From Platynereis dumerilii (Eukaryota > Annelida > Polychaeta > Phyllodocida > Nereididae): a stretch of DNA of 64,000 bases. Positions 1 to 12,227 of this stretch are shown here, piece after piece. Both the position numbers and the translations under genes were made by a program. The DNA lies in assembly GCA_026936325.1 (NCBI GenBank), contig JAPTHN010000007.1:15622337-15686336 (forward strand), written 5' to 3'. Within the stretch, counting starts at the first letter, position 1; every line of letters begins with the position of its first letter. Below the pieces are notes generated by a model that was given only the letters and a program-made list of their open reading frames with translations, was not told the DNA's origin and made no database searches.

Positions 1-945
1 CACAGGTGAAAATTAATGTGCTCATGTGTTGCCAGTATGTGATCTAGGGGGGTCATTTAATTTACAGAAAGCTGTAGGAGTAATATTTCCCACTCAAATT
101 AAATCATTTATGCAAAACATCCGGTGTGTTGCAAAGGGGCACTTTTCACAATTTTTGACAAATTTATTTGAAGACCTTGAACAAACTGCATTAGGGGCTT
201 TTGATAACCACATTATTGACTAGTAGACACTAGACTTTGAAGAGGATTGGTTGAAAAAAACATAATTTTCAGAATTTTTGGAAAATTGGACTTTTTAAAC
301 TTTAATGGCTCATATCACCTTCAAATATCAGCATTGGTGAAATTTTTTGGTCAATATAGTCTTTTTGGGAAAGGTTAAGGGTAGTTCATTATACATTTTC
401 ATCACCTTGGACTATTCCTTCATGGAGATTTTACAATTACACCTAAATTTTGAACACTCGATTTTGAAAAATTGCCATATTTCAAAATATATTGCATCAA
501 TCCCAATGATATTACAGTCGACACTGGCCCCAGATACTGGCTAACTGTTGCCACCATCATCATATTCCTATCTATTACGTAACTTGAGATCTCTGTGACA
601 GACCAAAAACTGCTCATTCTGCTGTAACCCTTTACCCGTTGGACCAACTCTCATATCACTTGTACCAATACGTTCACTACAACTTTTTATCACAAGATTT
701 TGACTCATGACTCATTATCTTATATAGTTTTTGAGTTATGAGCCTTCAAAGTTTACTAATTTTCGACTTTGAACGACTCTGTGAAAAAGACAACTGTGAA
801 AATGACATCAAATGACCCAATTACGTAATACCCAACCACTGACCTATCAACTGAAAACACTTTCAGAGACCTAAGTCCATTTTGAAAAAAACATAATAAT
901 AATAATAGCAAAAACAAATAGAATTTACCATAGGTAAATTCTTAA
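1..945 (-). mobile_element. F1 Helitron2/HINE-like element, copy 1 (head and right end only)
   Basis: This is the AT-rich head of an F1 element, cut by the window edge. It matches the heads at 5,870-7,160, 9,520-10,880 and 21,716-23,080, with shared landmarks such as AGGGTAGTTCATTATACATT and the GTGAAAAAGACAACTGTG word. It ends in an (AAT)n run, an A-rich stretch and the F1 right-end hairpin, followed directly by the CTAG end of the next copy. No coding potential is recognised; the short open frames are chance. Confidence 0.7.
921..941. repeat. F1 right-end hairpin (Helitron 5' end on minus strand)
   Basis: A perfect inverted repeat: GAATTTACC, loop ATA, GGTAAATTC. The same 21 bp recurs at 10,852-10,872, 16,741-16,761, 23,059-23,079, 26,600-26,620 and 34,670-34,690, always after an A-rich stretch and before TTAA or TTAATA. 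The arm GAATTTACC is also the block just inside the CTAG end of F1, so the two ends carry asymmetric inverted repeats. Confidence 0.8.
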
Positions 946-981
946 CTAGAGAAGACGGTAATTGTCATCAGGGACAATTAC
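946..981 (-). other. F1 terminus with Helitron 3'-end signature
   Basis: On the minus strand this reads stem GTAATTGTC, a 6-nt loop (CCTGAT), GACAATTAC, 8 nt, CTAG, then host T. A stem-loop 7-10 nt before a CTRR-type end next to T is the Helitron 3' signature. Equivalent ends lie at CTAG 3,481, 7,161, 19,663, 23,084, 28,024, 31,129, 34,695, 38,903 and 62,636. The stem is kept while the loop varies (at 7,161 the loop differs), as expected if the structure matters. Confidence 0.75.
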
Positions 982-1169
982 AAAGAATTTACCTTTACTT
1001 TCAACTAAAGTTTGCCTGTAAATGGACAGACAAATGGCCGGACCAATGGTCAGACAGACAGACAAAACTGAAAGACTCAAGGACACACGCAAATGATAAT
1101 ATTCGACGGGACGGGTTCACATTTTCACTACCTTCATCAATGTTTTACATGTCAGGAGTGAGAACGTTC

Positions 1170-2162
1170 ATTTCAGAGTCCTGACTCAGAGTCCTGACGC
1201 AGAGTCCTGACTCAGAGACCTGACTCAGAGTCCTGCCTCAGAGGCCTGACTCTGAGGCCTGACTCTGAGGCCTGACTCTGAGGCCTGACTCCAAGGCCTG
1301 ACTCCGAGGCCTGACTCCGAGGCCTGACTCCGAGGCCTGACTCCGAGGCCTGACTCCGAGGCCTGACTCCGAGGCCTGCCTTAGAGTCCTGCCTCCGAGT
1401 CCTGACCTCAATTCCTGACTCCGAGTCCTGACTCCAAGTCCTGACTCAGCGTGGCCTGACTCAGCGGCCCCTGACTCAGCGGCCCCTGACTCATAGTCGA
1501 GACTCATAGTCGAGACTCATAGTCGAGACTCATAGTCGAGACTCATAGTCGAGACTCATAGTCGAGACTCATAGTCGAGACTCATAGGCGAGACTCATAG
1601 TCGAGCCTCATAGTCGAGACTCATAGTCGAGACTCATAGTCGAGATTCATAGTCGACTCATAGACTCCGAGGCCTGACTCCGAGGCCTGACTCCGAGGCC
1701 TGACTCCGAGGCCTGACTCCGAGGCCTGACTCCGAGGCCTGACTCCGAGGCCTGACTCCGAGGCCTGACTCCGAGGCCTGACTCTGAGGCCTGACTCCGA
1801 GGCCTGCCTTAGAGTCCTGCCTCCGAGTCCTGACCTCAAGTCCTGACTCCGAGGCCTGACTCCAAGGACTGACTCAGCGTGGCCTGACTCAGCGTGGCCT
1901 GACTCAGCGGCCCCTGACTCAGCGGCCCCTGACTCAGCGGCCCCTGACTCAGCGGCCCCTGACTCATAGTCGAGACTCATAGTCGAGACTCATAGTCGAG
2001 ACTCATAGTCGAGACTCATAGTCGAGACTCATAGTCGAGACTCATAGTCGAGACTCGGAGTCCTGACTCTGAGACCTGACTCAGAGTCCTGACTCAGAGT
2101 CCTGACTCACAGTCCTGACTCAGAGTCCTGACTCACAGTCCTGACTCACAGTCCTGACTCCT
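1170..2162. repeat. 13-bp satellite array A
   Basis: Tandem 13-bp units of two main types: CTGACTCCGAGGC/CTGACTCAGAGTC-like, and GACTCATAGTCGA in pure blocks at about 1,489-1,660 and 1,966-2,052. The block pattern repeats, indicating local amplification. Many units contain the near-palindrome GACTC-N-GAGTC. Confidence 0.9.
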
Positions 2163-3480
2163 GTCCCCAACTCCACTCAGTCATTTGAGACTGTAATATG
2201 TATATAAACATTAGTCAGTACTGCACCGGCCCCGTCACCTGAAACGGCCAGAACAGCTTTCCATATATGGTTAATGTATGCTAATATATGCGGCCAGCCT
2301 GCATTGGAGTGTGAAACTGTCTCACCTGCATCATGTGAAAATGAATTTCTTGCTGACCATTTCATCATTTTTTTGACCTTTTGACCTTTATTGCTTAAAG
2401 CTGACTGCAGCTAGAGACTTGCCATTTGTCACAATTTGCAGCAAGTATTTGGTCCACGTTGTCACTTAAAATCAAGAAAATTGAAACGTTCCTTTGCAGT
2501 TAAAAAAAATTATCAGTGAGAATAACCCGTTTTCATTCCCTCTTTGACCTCAAATTTGACCTTGATAAAAAGGTCAAAGGTCAAAAGTAATGCGCTCATG
2601 TGATCACAGTATGTGATATAGGGGCGTCATTTAATTTAAAGAAAGCTGTAGGACTAATATTTCCCACTCAAATAAAATCATTTATGGTAAATGTCAGGAG
2701 TGTCGAGGAGTACCATTTTTCACATTTTTTTACAAATTGAGTTGAAGACATAAAATATTCTTCATTGGGGGCTTTTCATAACCATATTATTGACTTGTAC
2801 ACACCAGACTTTTGAGAGGATTGGTTGAAAATAACATAATTTTCAGAATTTTTGCAAAATTCAACTTTTTAAACTTTAATGACTCAAATCACCTTCAAAT
2901 TTAACCTTTTGGTCCACTTTTTTGGTCAATATAGTCTTTTTGGGTAAAGTTAAGGGTAGTTCATTATACATTTTGATCACCTCAGACTACTCCTTCATGG
3001 AGATTTTACAATTCCACCTGAATTTTGAACCCTCGATTTTGAAAAATTGCCATATTTCACAAAGTATTGCACCAATCCAAACCATTTGTTGAATCAGCAC
3101 TGGTCCCAGATACTGGCTAACTGTTGCCACCATCACCATATTCCTATCTATTATGTAACTGGAGAAAACGGTGACAGACCAAAAACTGCTCATACCACCA
3201 TAACCCTTTACCCGTTGGACCAACTGTCATATCACTTGTACCAATACGTAGACACCAACTTTTTATCACACGATTTTGACTCTTGACTCATTATCTCAAA
3301 TAGTTTTTGACTGATAAGCCTTTGAAGTTTACTAATTTTTGACTTTGAACGCCTCTGTGAAAAAGACAACTGTGAAAATGACATCAAATGACCCAATTAC
3401 GTAATACCCAACAACTGACTTACCTTTTGACCAACTTTTGTCAACTTAAAACCATTTTGAGAGAATAAGAATAATAAGAA

Positions 3481-6400
3481 CTAGAGAAAACGGTAATTGT
3501 CATCACGGACAATTACAAAGAATTTACCTTTACTTTTAATTACACTTTGCCTGTAAATTGACAGACAAATGGACTTTACCTTTACTTTTAACTAGGCGTG
3601 TAAACAGACAAACAAATGAACAGACAGACAAATGGGCTAAACTTTGCCTGTAAACGGACAGCTAAATGGACGGATGGCCAGATGGATGAAACCGACGGAC
3701 TGACAGGCACATGCGGACTCTGACTCCTCACCATGACTCCGACTCCGACTCCAACTCTTAATCCTGGTCACCTTCCTGATCAGATCTACAATTCAGACTA
3801 CTGACTCTCAGTCCTGACACTGACTCTTTTCTCAGAGTCCTGACTCAGAGTCCTGACTCAGAGTCCTGACTCAGAGTCCTGACTCAGAGTCCTGACTCAG
3901 AGTCCTGACTCAGAGTCCTGACTCAGAGACCTGACTCAGAGTCCTGACTCAGAGTCCTGACTCAGAGGCCTGACTCAGAGGCCTGACTCAGAGGCCTGAC
4001 TCCAACTCCTGACTCAGAGTCCTGACTCCAACTCCTGACTCAGAGTCCTGACTCAGAGTCCTGACTCCGAGTCCTGGCTCCAAGTTCTTACTCAGAGTAA
4101 TGATTCCGAGTCCTGACTCAGAGTCCTGACTCAGGGTCCTAACTCAGAGGTCTGACTCCGAGGCCTGACTCCGAATCCTGCCTCAGAGTCCTGACTAAGA
4201 GTCCTGACTCAGCGTGTCCTGACTCAGCGTGTCCTGACTCAGCGTGTCCTGACTCAGCGGCCTGACTCAGCGTGTCCTGACTCAGCGGCCTGACTCATAC
4301 TCGAGACTCATACTCGAGACTCATACTCGAGACTCATACTCGAGACTCATACTCGAAACTCATAGTCGAGACTCATAGTCAAAACTCATGGTCGAGACTC
4401 AGAGTCCTAACTCTGAGTCCTGACCTAGGGTCCTGACTCAGGGACCTGACTCACAGACCTGACGCACAGACCTGACTCACAGACCCGCCTCAGATTCCTG
4501 ACTGAGTCATGACTCCTAGTCATGACTCTGAGGCCTGACTCCGAGTCCTGACTCCAAGTCCTGACTCAGCGGCCTGACTCAGCGGCCTGACTCATAGTCA
4601 ATACACATAGTCGAGACTCAGAGTCCAGACTTTGAGTTCTGACTCAGAGTTCTGACTCAGACTCCTGACTTCTGACTCAGAGTCCTAACGTAGGGTCCTG
4701 ACTCATACTCGAGACTCATACTCGAAACTCATAGTTGAGACTCATAGTCGAAACTCAGAGTTCTAACTCTGAGTCCTAACTCAGAGTCCTGACCTAGAGT
4801 CCTGACTCAGGGACCTGACTCAGGGACCTGACTCAGGGACCTGACTCAGGGACCTGACTCACAGACCTGACTCACAGACCTGACTCACAGACCTGACTCA
4901 CAGACCTGACTCACAGACCTGCCTCAGAGTCATGACTCCTAGTCATGACTCTGAGGCCTGACTCCGAGTCCTGACTTCTGACTCAGAGTCCTATATCAAA
5001 GAGCTGACTCAGAGTCCTCACTCAGAGGCCTGACTCCACGTCCTGACTCCGAGTCCTGACTAAGAGTCCTGTCTAAGAGTCCTGACTCAGAGTCATGACT
5101 CAGAGTCCTGACTCAGAGTCCTGACTCAGAGTCATGAGTTAGAGTCATGAGTTAGAGTCCTGAGTCAGAGTCCTGACCTAGGGTCCTGACTCAAGGACCT
5201 GACTCACAGACCGGACTCACAGACCTGACTCACAGACCTGACTCACAGACCTGACTCAGATTCCTGACTCCGAATCATGACTCCGAGTCCTGATTCCGAG
5301 GCCTGACTCCGAGGCCTGACTCATAGTCGAGACTCAGAGTCAATACTCATAGTCGAGACTCAGAGTCCTGACTCAGAGTTCTGACTCAGAGTCCTGACTC
5401 GCAGACCTGACTCACAGATCTGACTCACAGACCTGCCTCACAGACCTGACTCAGAGTCCTGACCTAGGGTCCTGACTCAGTGACCTGACTCAGAGACCTG
5501 ACTCACAGACCTGACTAAGATTCCTGACTCCGAGTCATGACTCCGAGCCATGACTCCGAGTCCTAACTCCGAGTCCTGACTCCGAGGCCTGACTCCGAGG
5601 CCTGACTCCGAGGCCTGACTCCGAGTCCTGACTCCGAGTCCTGACTCAGCTGCCTGGCTCATAGTTGAGACTCATAGTCATTAGTCATAGTCGAGACTCA
5701 GAGTCCTGACTCAGAGTCCTGACTCAGAGTCCTGACTCACAGACCTGCCTCAGAGTCCAGACTCAGGGTCCTGACTCGCAGACCTGACTCACAGACCTGA
5801 CTCACAGACCTGACTCAGAGTCCTGACCTAGGGTCCTGACTCAGGGACCTGACTACAACTCCTGTCCCCAACTCCACTCAGTCATTTGAGACTTAGTAGC
5901 ATACACTGGCCCCGTCACCTGAAACGGCCAGAACAGCTTTCCAAATATGGTTAATGTATGCTAATATATGCGGCCAGCCTGCGTTGGAGTGTGAAACCGT
6001 CTCACCTGCATCATGTGAAAATGAATTTTTGGCTGACAATTTCTTCATTTTTCTGACCTTTTGACCTTTGTTGCTTCGAGTTGACTGTACCTACAGACTT
6101 GTCATTTGCCACAACTTACCGCAAGTATTTAGTCAAGCTTGTCAATTAAAATAAAAAAAATTGGAACTTTCCTTGCTAGTTAAAAAAAATCATTTATGAA
6201 AACGATCAATTTTCATTTCATCTTTGACCTCAAATTTGACCCTGCGGAAATTGTCACAGGTGAAAATTAATGTGCTCATGTGTTGCCAGTATGTGATCTA
6301 GGGGGGTCATTTAATTTACAGAAAGCTGTAGGAGTAATATTTCCCACTCAAATTAAATCATTTATGCAAAACATCCGGTGTGTTGCAAAGGGGCACTTTT

Positions 6401-7160
6401 CACAATTTTTGACAAATTCATTTGAACACCTTGAACAAACTGCATTAAGGGCTTTTGATAACCACATTATTGACTAGTAGACCCTAGACTTTGAGGAGGA
6501 TTGGTTGAACAAAACATAATTTTCAGAATTTTTGGAAAATTGGACTTTTTAAACTTTAATGGCTCATATCACCTTCAAATATCACCTTTTTGTCCAATTT
6601 TTGATCAATATAGTCTTTTTGGGTAAAGTTAAGGGTAGTTCACTATACATTTTGATCACCTCAGACTACTCCTTCATAGAGATTTTACAATTCGACCTGA
6701 ATTTGGAACCCTTGATTTTGAAAAATTGCCATATTTCACAAAGTATTGCACCAATTCAAACCATTTGTTGAATCAACATTGGCCCCAGACACTGGCCAAC
6801 TTTTGCCACAATCACCAAGTTCCTATCTGTTACATAACTTGAGAAACTGATCGTAGACTGAAAAGAGCTCATGCATCCAAAGCCCTCTACCCGTTGGACC
6901 AACTGTCATATCAGTTTCACCAAATCGTTCAAAACAACTTTTTATCACAGGATTTTCACTCTTGACTCATTATCTCAAATACTTTTTCAGTTATTCAACC
7001 TTAAAGTTTACAAATTTTCGACTTTGAACGCCTCTGTGAAAAAGACAACTGTGAAAATGACATCAAATGACCCACTTTCACAATACTGTATGACTGATTG
7101 ACCTTCTCACCAACTTTCATTGCCGTAGGACCATTTTGAAACAAAAAAGAATAATAATAA
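3481..7160 (-). mobile_element. F1 element, copy 3
   Basis: A complete left end (CTAG 3,481), a long 13-bp array to about 5,860 and a conserved head at 5,870-7,160. It ends in an AAT-type run that abuts CTAG 7,161; the terminal hairpin is absent. The left part and array match the copy at 31,129 closely, while the head matches copy 1, so the element is a mosaic relative to its paralogues. Confidence 0.7.
3830..5860. repeat. 13-bp satellite array B
   Basis: Units of CTGACTCAGAGTC dominate the start. Mixed variants follow (CTGACTCACAGAC, CTCATACTCGAGA, CTGACTCCGAGTC), all keeping the 13-bp period. About 110 bp before it (3,716 on) are irregular forerunners of the unit. Most pure units contain TGACTCA. 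Confidence 0.9.
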
Positions 7161-10100
7161 CTAGAGAACACGGTAATTGTCAGCACTGACAATTACTAAG
7201 AATTTACCTTTACTTTTAAATAAACTTGGCCTGTAAACCGACAGACAAATGGACATATGGACTAAACTTTGCCTGTAAATGGACGGACAAATGGACAGAT
7301 GGATGAAACCGACGGACTGACAAACACATGCTGACTGTGATTCCTCACCATGACTGCGACTCTGACTGAAACTTCAACTCTGAATAGTGATCAGATCTCC
7401 GATTCAGACTACTGACTCTCACTCCTGACACAGACTCTTTCTCTGACCCGGACTCCTGGCTCAGACTCATGACTGTAACGGCTGATGCCAAATCCTTCCT
7501 CTGATTCCTGTCTCGACTCAACACAGCCTAAGAGTCGTGACTCTGAGTCGTGACTCTGAGTCGTGACTCTGAGTCGTGACTCTGAGTCGTGACTCTGAGT
7601 CGTGACTCTGAGTCGTGACTCTGAGTCGTGACTCTGAGTCGTGACTCTGAGTCGTGACTCTGAGTCGTGACTCTGAGTCGTGACTCTGAGACGTGACTCT
7701 GAGTCGTGACTCTGAGTCGTGACTCTGAGTCGTGACTCTGAGTCGTGACTCTGAGTCGTGACTCTGAGTTGTGCCTGTGAGTCGTGACTCTGAGTCGTGA
7801 CGCTGAGTCGTGACTCTGAGTCGTGACTCTGAGTCGTGACTCTGAGTCGTGACTCTGAGTCGTGACTCTGAGTCGTTACTCTGAGCCGTGCCTCTGAGTC
7901 GTGACTCTGAGTCGTGACGCTGAGTCGTGACTCAGAGTCGTGACTCTGAGTCGTGACGCTGAGTCGTGACTCAGAGTCGTGACACTGAGGTGTGACACTG
8001 AGGTGATGCCAAATCCTTCCTCTGATTCCTGTCGCGACTCAACACAGCCTAAGAGTCGTGACTCTGAGTCGTGACTCTGAGTCGTGACTCTGAGGCATGA
8101 CTCTGAGTCGTGCCTCTGAGTCGTGACTGTGAGTTGTGACTGTGAGTTGTGACTCTGAGTCGTGACTCAGAGTTGTGACTCAGAGTCGTGACTCTGAGTC
8201 GTGACTCTGAGTCGTGACTCTGAGTCGTGACTCTGAGTCATGACTCTGAGTCGTGACTCTGAGTCGTGACTCTGAGTCGTGACTCTGAGTCGTGACTCTG
8301 AGTCGTGACTCTGAGTCGTGACTCTGAGTCGTGACTCTGAGTCGTGACTCTGAGTCGTTACTCTGAGTCGTGCCTCTGAGTCGTGACTCTGAGTCGTGAC
8401 GCTGAGTCGTGACTCAGAGTCGTGACACTGAGGTGTGACACTGAGGTGATGCCAAATCCTTCCTCTGATTCCTGTCGCGACTCAACACAGCCTAAGAGTC
8501 GTGACTCTGAGTCGTGACTCTGAGTCGTGACTCTGAGTCGTGACTCTGAGGCGTGACTCTGAGTCGTGCCTCTGAGTCGTGACTGTGAGTTGTGACTGTG
8601 AGTTGTGACTCTGAGTCGTGACTCAGAGTCGTGACTCAGAGTCGTGACTTAGAGTCGTGACTCAGAGAGTCGTGACTCAGAGTCGTGACTCAGAGTCGTG
8701 ACTCAGAGTCATGACACTGAGGTGTGACACTGAGGTGTGACACTGAGGTGTGACACTGACGTGTGACACTGACGTGTGACACTGACGTGTGACACTGAGG
8801 TGTGAGTCCTGACTCTATGTCACGACGCAAAGTCCCGACTCAGAGTACCTGATTCAGCGGCCTGACTCAGAGTCCTAATGCACAGTCCTGTTGCAAAGTC
8901 CTAACTCAGAGTCCTTCATTCAGAGTCCTGACTCAGAGCCCTGACTCAGAGTCCTCACTGAAAGTCCTGCCTGAGTCCTGTGTGAAAGTCCTGACTGACA
9001 GTACTGACTGACAGTCCTGCTGAACAGTCCTGACTGACAGTCCTGACTGACAGTTCTGACTGACAGTCCTGACTGACAGTTCTGACTGACAGTCCTGACT
9101 GACAGTCCTGACTGACAGTCCTGACTGACAGTCCTGACTGACAGTCTTGACTCAGAATTGTGACTCAGAGGCCTGACTCAAAGTCCTGACTCAGAGGCCT
9201 GACTGACAGTCCTGACTGAAAGTCCTGACTGACAGTCCTGACTGACAGTCCTGACTGAAAGTCCTGACTGACAGTCCTGACGAAACAGTCCTGACAGACA
9301 GTCCTGACTGACAGTCCTGACTGACAGTCCTGACTGACAGTCCTGACTGACAGTCCTGACTGACAGTCACTGACAGTCCTGACTGACAGTCCTGACTGAC
9401 AACAGCATGACAGCAGGCTACCTGACTCACAGTTCCTGACTCACAGTCCCCGCCTCACAGTCCCGACTCCTGACCCCTACTCCTGACTCCAACTCCTGAC
9501 TCCATTTCCTGACTCAGTCATTTGAGACTGTAATATGTATATAAACATTAGACAGTAGTGTACACTGGCCCCGTCACCTGAAACGGCCCAAACAGCTTTC
9601 CAAATATGGTTAATGTATGCTAATATATGCGGCCAGCCTGTGTTGGAGTGTGAAACCGTCTCACCTGCATCATGTGAAAATGAATTTTTGGCTGACAATT
9701 TCTTCATTTTTCTGACCTTTTGACCTCAGTTGCTTCGAGTTGACTGTACCTACAGACTTGTCATTTGCCAAAACTTACCGCAAGTATTTGATCAAGCTTG
9801 TCAATTAAAATCAAAAGAATTGGAACTTTCCTTGCTAGTTAAAAAAAATCATTTGTGAAAACGATCAATTTTCATTTCATCTTTGACCTCAAGTTTGACC
9901 TTGCGAAAATTGTCACAGGTGAAAATTAATGTGCTCATGAGTTGCCAGTATGTGATCTAGGGGGGTCATTTAATTTACAAAAAGCTGTAGGAGCAATATT
10001 TCCCACTCAAATTAAATCATTTATGCAAAATGTCATCGAAGTTGCGAAGTACCACTTTTCACAATTTTTTACAAATTAAGTTGAGGATATGAAACAATTC

Positions 10101-10805
10101 TAATAAGGGGCTTTTGATAACCATACTGCTGACCAGTATCCCTCAGACTTTTAAGAGGATTGGTGAAATATGACATAATTTTGAGAATTTTGGAAAAATT
10201 CAACTTTTTTGACTTTGATGGCTCATATCACCTTCAAATATCACCTTTTTGTCAATTTGTTGGTCAATATAGTCTTTTCGGGTAAAGTTAAGGGTAGTTC
10301 ATTATACATTTTGATCACCTCAGACCAGTCCTTCATGGAGATTTTACAATTCCACCAAAATTTTGAACACTCAATTCTGAAAAATTGTCATATCTCAAAA
10401 TATATTGCATCAATCCCAATGATATTACAGTCGACACTGGCCCCAGATACCAGCTAACTTTTGCCACCATCATCATATTCCTATCTATTACGTAACTTGA
10501 GATCTCTGTGACAGACCAAAAACTGCTCATTCTGCTGTAACCCTTTACCCGTTGGACCAACTCTCATATCACTTGTACCAATACGTTCACTACAACTTTT
10601 TATCATAAGATTTTGACTCATGACTCAATATCTTATATAGTTTTTGAGTTATGACCCTTCAAAGTTTACTAATTTTCGACTTCAAACGACTCTGTGAAAA
10701 AGACAACTGTGAAAATGACATCAAATGACCCAATTACGTAATACCCAACTACTGACCTATCAACTGAAAACACTTTCAAAGACCTAAGTCCATTTTGAAA
10801 AAAAC

Positions 10806-10838
<33 letters not shown>

Positions 10839-10882
10839 GCAAAAACAAATAGAATTTACCATAGGTAAATTCTTAATAAGAA
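7161..10882 (-). mobile_element. F1 element, copy 4
   Basis: Left end CTAG at 7,161, array C (7,505-9,512), a TATA-like word near 9,535, a head to about 10,800, a pure (AAT)n tract and the right-end hairpin at 10,852-10,872. This is one of the copies with both characteristic ends. It is followed at 10,883 by the CTAG end of an F2 element. Confidence 0.75.
7505..9512. repeat. 13-bp satellite array C with higher-order repeats
   Basis: The first two thirds use the unit GTGACTCTGAGTC, essentially the reverse-complement version of the usual unit. The last third uses GACTGACAGTCCT. A spacer beginning GATGCCAAATCCTTCC recurs at 7,484, about 8,005 and 8,448, giving higher-order units of roughly 520 and 443 bp. 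Confidence 0.9.
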
Positions 10883-10909
10883 CTAGAGACCGGGTAACCG
10901 CGAAGCGGT
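10883..10909 (-). other. F2 terminus with Helitron 3'-end signature
   Basis: Stem-loop at 10,897-10,909 (5-bp stem, 3-nt loop), then 10 nt to CTAG at 10,883-10,886. The same end recurs at 12,228 and, with substitutions, at 13,573. A second overlapping inverted repeat (CGGTGA ... TCACCG) lies just inside it. Confidence 0.7.
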
Positions 10910-11365
10910 GACAAAACTTCACCGCCTATAATCGGGGTGTTATTGGTGCAATATAACTAAAGTAAGGGTATTAGGTTATGGGTCCGACTCCAAGCAATCT
11001 TTCAGAGCCACTTTCAGCCCTCAAAATCAATTTCCTGTGACGGGGCGATTTTTTCTTGAAAAATGCAAAAACGGAGGTTTTTGGCAATTTGGGGGCTCAG
11101 AAATGATGCGATTTTCATCATTTTTGCAGGAAATGCTGCTCTACTAGTGAGGATTAGTAATGTGTCAAGACATTCGGCCCGAGTACGTTCAGGTTGATTC
11201 TGACCGGAAGGCCCATTTTCCTATCTTTTAGCATGCGAATGCCGTAATGGACCCACATAGGCCTATGCAAAGGCCTAGAATCACAAAACCATGCAATTCT
11301 AGGGGGAAGGGATCCAGAAAGGCATTGAACTGCCACCGGCACCCCCACAATGCGGTGTTTCAGCT

Positions 11366-11639
11366 TTTCCCGCCAAAAATATGCGGTTTTTCTGTTTTGA
11401 CCTGTTTCCGGGGCAATCCCGGTCCATGTCACAGCCATAGTGATGCTAATCTACTCCATTCTAACCAATTTCCATGCTATTTACTGGCCTGCAGCCTCAA
11501 CTTCAAAGTTCACCTGCATTAAGTCAGCCAATCACAGCACAGCTTTTTGTTTACTGCGGGACTCGAAACCATAAGACATGTGTCGTCTGCTAGAATGGAG
11601 TCTTCTGCAAGTATTTCAGCTTGCAGGTTGCTTATATAA
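11366..11639 (+). promoter_or_regulatory. Promoter-like cluster inside F2 (E2F-type, CCAAT, TATA words)
   Basis: In order on the plus strand: TTTCCCGCCAAA (11,366-11,377, a good match to an E2F site), CCAAT in AGCCAATCAC (11,528-11,532) and TATATAA (11,633-11,639). The stretch is more GC-balanced than the flanks. This looks like captured host promoter DNA, but no captured coding sequence is recognised. It is repeated 1,345 bp to the right in copy b. Function is inference only. Confidence 0.3.
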
Positions 11640-12227
11640 CATAGAGAAGGCTTGAATTAGGTATATTTTGGCTTTCTACAGTATTAGACCACAGGAGTTT
11701 CAGCAAAAAGCATAATTCAAAGGGGGGGGGGGGGGTGCACCGTAGGATAATTGCTGGTTTTGATGACGCGGTCAATATTTAAAATTATGTAACTGCATAA
11801 CCAAACATGAGATCACCACAGTTATAACTTGCAGCACTGGCCCGGCCACCAAGCCAGCTTTTGGCCTCACTTTGAAAACCCTGGGGCTTACGGTTTCTGA
11901 CATCTCGTGCGACAATCGCTTAGTACTAAAAATGGCCGTAGCCATCTTGGACCTGGACCTGCGTTTTCGGAAGTCTCACTTTGTAACTTGCAAAAAGCAT
12001 GTGGAACCTAATAAAAGTGACAGAAACGAAAACCGGGCGTAACCGGATGAGATTTGGGCATTTCAAAAGTATGGAAAATCTGACTTCAAAGTGCTCTGCG
12101 ACCTTGAAAAATGAATCAAGGTCGGCGAAACCGGGTGGGTGTCATACGGGCATGGTGGGCTTCCTTCATGAATTTTTTGAAAATTTTTCGAGGACCTTTT
12201 TTGGAAAGTACGAACGCAACTTGAATA

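Larger units (their letters stand above)
946..3480 (-). mobile_element. F1 element, copy 2
   Basis: The left end is CTAG at 946. Inside it come a stem-loop, the GAATTTACC block and a degenerate GGACAGACAAAT-like tract. A 13-bp array follows (about 1,170-2,162), then a TATA-like word near 2,208 and the conserved head to 3,480. The right end runs straight into the CTAG of the next copy at 3,481 and lacks the terminal hairpin. Its head is closest to the head at 33,340-34,694. No gene is carried. Confidence 0.7.
10883..12227 (-). mobile_element. F2 Helitron2/HINE-like element, copy a (1,345 bp)
   Basis: The left end is CTAG 10,883. On the minus strand the stem ACCGC-TTC-GCGGT is followed by 10 nt and CTAG, a canonical Helitron 3' end. 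The AAACTTCACC block lies just inside. The body is less AT-rich than F1, contains a 13-G homopolymer near 11,722 and a promoter-like stretch, and ends at TTGAATA against the next CTAG. A second copy follows with exactly the same period and only a few substitutions seen (for example near 10,940 versus 12,285). Confidence 0.75.

Noticed and set aside
1238-1980. Open frames on the minus strand inside the 13-bp arrays, giving ESGLGVRPRSQ-type peptides
   Set aside because: A 13-bp tandem repeat without stops opens long frames by chance; the peptides follow the unit and change with it.
3047-3286. A 79-codon plus-strand frame repeated almost unchanged at 34,200-34,439
   Set aside because: It is conserved only because the F1 heads are recent paralogues; other copies break the frame and there is no domain or codon signature.
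10883-10960. Regular stem-loops mistaken for tRNA genes or CRISPR repeats
   Set aside because: No cloverleaf, no regular unique spacers and no cas genes; the stems sit exactly at transposon ends.
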